Shown piece by piece: positions 62,333-64,000 of a DNA stretch of 64,000 nucleotides. This DNA is from Bacteroidota bacterium (lineage in GTDB: Bacteria > Bacteroidota > Bacteroidia > AKYH767-A > 2013-40CM-41-45): contig JADKKE010000032.1 in assembly GCA_016720655.1 (NCBI GenBank), positions 124,001 through 188,000 on the forward strand. The letters run 5' to 3'. Every line of letters begins with the position of its first letter. The stretch's first letter is position 1. The position numbers were made by a program, and so were the translations under genes. Below the pieces are notes generated by a model. The model saw nothing but the letters and a program-made list of their open reading frames with translations, ran no database searches and had not been told where the DNA came from.

Positions 62333-62349
62333 ATCTAAGCAAATAGTTA

Positions 62350-63060
62350 TTATCTGATTAAAGAATATCCTTTCAGAAAATCCAAAAAGGCTTGACTATT
62401 TAATAACTTATAATCCTGTTCCATTCCGGGATGGGTCATGAGTTCGATGGAGTCTCCGTTGATTGTTGGATTTACAACCATAAATTTTTCCAGTCGGGCG
62501 AAATTTGGAATGTGGTTCAGTGGATTACTATGTTTTTTGAAATAGTTATTTAGTAAAGAGCGATACACTTGTTTGTGAAAAGCACTGGGATAAAGCACAT
62601 TTCCCGCGACACGGATGCGAACTCCACCGAATTTTTTGGCGAGGCGCACAACAATTTTTGCAACGGGCCAATTGGTATGTTTGTGATGATGTAAATCGAT
62701 GTGATGCAAAGCAATTCCGGAATTGATCAGTTTTTGAATTTGTGCATCCAGTTCTTGTTCGAGAATTTCGAGATATTTTTTATCTGCTGTTAATCGTCCG
62801 CCGGGATAGAAAAGTTTTTTATCGCCATAAGCAGTGCGAAATGCATCCGAAACTGGTTTCCCACCATCGAGGTCAAGATGTATTCCAAGTTTTGGTTCCA
62901 GACTTTGTCTTTTATACCATTGAACAGCTTCTTCAAAACCCGGCATTGTCACCATGACAGAAGTAGAGGAGATCAGTCCTTTTTCATAACAATCCGTGAT
63001 CCTCTCGTTGGTGAGTGAATCTATTCCAAGATCGTCGGCGATGATGAGAATTTTTGTCAT
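62350..63060 (-). CDS. ChbG/YdjC-family deacetylase
   Basis: Protein of 236 residues. Family motifs: LIIADDLGIDSLTNERI (metal-binding Asp pair), STSVMVTMPGFEEAV, LGIHLDLDGGKPVSD and HHIDLHHHKHTNWPV (His ligands), and MTHPGMEQDY near the end. Relatives remove acetyl groups from chitooligosaccharides or other glycans. Cytosolic. It overlaps the upstream SGNH-like gene by 4 bases (ATGA type), so the two may act on the same glycan. Confidence 0.9.
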   Translation of the reverse strand: MTKILIIADDLGIDSLTNERITDCYEKGLISSTSVMVTMPGFEEAVQWYKRQSLEPKLGIHLDLDGGKPVSDAFRTAYGDKKLFYPGGRLTADKKYLEILEQELDAQIQKLINSGIALHHIDLHHHKHTNWPVAKIVVRLAKKFGGVRIRVAGNVLYPSAFHKQVYRSLLNNYFKKHSNPLNHIPNFARLEKFMVVNPTINGDSIELMTHPGMEQDYKLLNSQAFLDFLKGYSLIR

Positions 63061-64000
63061 GGCTTATTGACGTCCGGCCGGGAATTACTTAGAACAAGTT
63101 TATTAAATTCTCTCGCAAGATATTTTGTATACAAAACAGCACCTTGTTCATTGAGATGTGTTTCATCGGAAGCATTTTCTACTGCATACAAATCCGGATA
63201 TTTCCTGGAATCAGCGATTTCAATTCTGTAGCGTGGATCGATATTATAGAAGACGGTTAGAATTTCTTTGTACTGCCGTGGATCAGCCCTTGGATTCATT
63301 ACGAATACAGGATAAATTCCGTTGGCAAGCAGATTCTGAATGGTAGAATTGATCTGATCAAGATAAACATGATTGTAATTCCGAATGAGCTCCGGATTTT
63401 TCTCCAGTTCTTCAAATGCTTGAGCTGAATTTATTTTCCGTGTTGTCAAACCACTCGTGTCATTCAGGAAATGAGCAAGTCCGGCATCTTCATGGGCTTC
63501 TTTCCCACTGTAACCAGCATATGTGTTGTCCATTCTAGCGATGGAATCTGTTACCATTGTTTGCCTTTTGTGATAATCATTGCGGTCGCTGATGGATCCT
63601 GCATTGAGTAAATGATCGATGTAACCAATAGTATGCGAAGAAAGAGCAGCGACTTTTACAGTTGGGGGAGAAGGGGAAGAAAGAATAGAAGCGATTGTGA
63701 ATTTGAAATCGGACCAATTGTACCAATAGATCGCCCGTGCTGTATGCATGTTCTGGTAATCGATGATTTTTATTTTCGAGAGTTCGATGAAAATGTAACG
63801 TGTACCTTCTGTGTTTTCTTTGAGCACATGATCGAGCATGTAATACACTTCCGGGAAACCCATCCAATCAACACCGTAATTGAATGAATGAATGGCTAAA
63901 GTCGAATCTGTGTTCTCATTGAATACCTGAGGAACAAATCCCCGGCGCGTTGAACTGGATCCAATGAAGAGCAAATTGAATTGTGCCGGATGGGTTCGTA
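63057..64000 (-). CDS. SGNH/GDSL-like protein, N terminus beyond the window
   Basis: The frame stays open to the right edge (RTHPAQFNLLFIGSSSTRRG precedes the first possible start at 63974), so the gene is truncated at its 5' end. Features: LLFIGSSSTRRGFVP (GSSS block I-like nucleophile), VYYMLDHVL, YIFIELSKIKII, VFVMNPRADPRQY and the C-terminal block ASDETHLNEQGAVLYTKYLA with the D-x-x-H of SGNH hydrolases. An esterase or glycan O-acetyl-modifying role is likely. Coupled to the ChbG-type deacetylase by a 4-base overlap. Confidence 0.72.
   Translation of the reverse strand, partial: RTHPAQFNLLFIGSSSTRRGFVPQVFNENTDSTLAIHSFNYGVDWMGFPEVYYMLDHVLKENTEGTRYIFIELSKIKIIDYQNMHTARAIYWYNWSDFKFTIASILSSPSPPTVKVAALSSHTIGYIDHLLNAGSISDRNDYHKRQTMVTDSIARMDNTYAGYSGKEAHEDAGLAHFLNDTSGLTTRKINSAQAFEELEKNPELIRNYNHVYLDQINSTIQNLLANGIYPVFVMNPRADPRQYKEILTVFYNIDPRYRIEIADSRKYPDLYAVENASDETHLNEQGAVLYTKYLAREFNKLVLSNSRPDVNKP

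Overview
The window looks like chromosomal DNA of a Bacteroidota bacterium. Nine secreted proteins end in a type IX secretion (T9SS) type A sorting domain with the xxYPNPxxxxL signature. Other typical traits are SprB repeats, MBG domains, lipoproteins with a Cys followed by acidic or polar residues, few Shine-Dalgarno sequences, and housekeeping genes (prs, rplY, pth). I cannot name a genus from the sequence alone.

Layout. 1-6900: a run of T9SS cargo genes on the + strand, two of them paralogues; the second paralogue carries an in-frame stop just before its sorting domain. 7000-13500: a Rieske protein, more T9SS cargo, and prs, rplY and pth, with two unrelated genes lying between rplY and pth. 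13761-21540: a tRNA-Leu(CAA) followed by an AT-rich accessory island. The island holds a heavily frameshifted type IIG restriction-modification gene, other eroding genes, and a cassette of very small membrane and DNA-binding genes bracketed by an exact 53-bp direct repeat. 21566-30512: an MgtC/DUF4010 membrane protein, a PhnA-like protein, two large T9SS proteins (Asp-box repeats; SprB repeats), and a 1-kb repeat-rich stretch holding a wrecked GxxExxY gene. 30619-33320: an OppB/OppC-like permease pair, with oppB frameshifted. 33457-40298: a TetR-TolC-HlyD-ABC-ABC-permease-permease export operon of the YbhGFSR type. 40583-45977: a flippase and a five-gene operon of lipoproteins plus a Tat-exported DUF1501-like protein and a cytochrome-like lipoprotein. 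46699-53084: a giant surface protease of about 2130 residues with an NGRAIV hexapeptide repeat. 53215-57512: a TPR adenylate cyclase next to an HD-domain protein and a cNMP-domain hybrid histidine kinase. 57771-64000: guanine deaminase, XdhC, an erythromycin-esterase-like protein, a DUF6986 protein, a ChbG/YdjC deacetylase and a partial SGNH-like protein.

How the genes work together. The best candidates for undescribed biology are: (i) the 41919-45977 operon, which resembles planctomycete DUF1501/cytochrome loci but with small lipoprotein partners; (ii) the 53-bp-repeat cassette in the tRNA-Leu island; (iii) the giant protease, whose NGRAIV array is kept at protein level while its codons vary; and (iv) the cyclase/HD/cNMP-kinase cluster. 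Frameshifts are concentrated in the island and at 26.5-27.5 kb but also hit oppB and the giant protease, mostly at short homopolymers, so real gene decay and consensus errors both remain possible. All family calls come from reading motifs; no database search was run.
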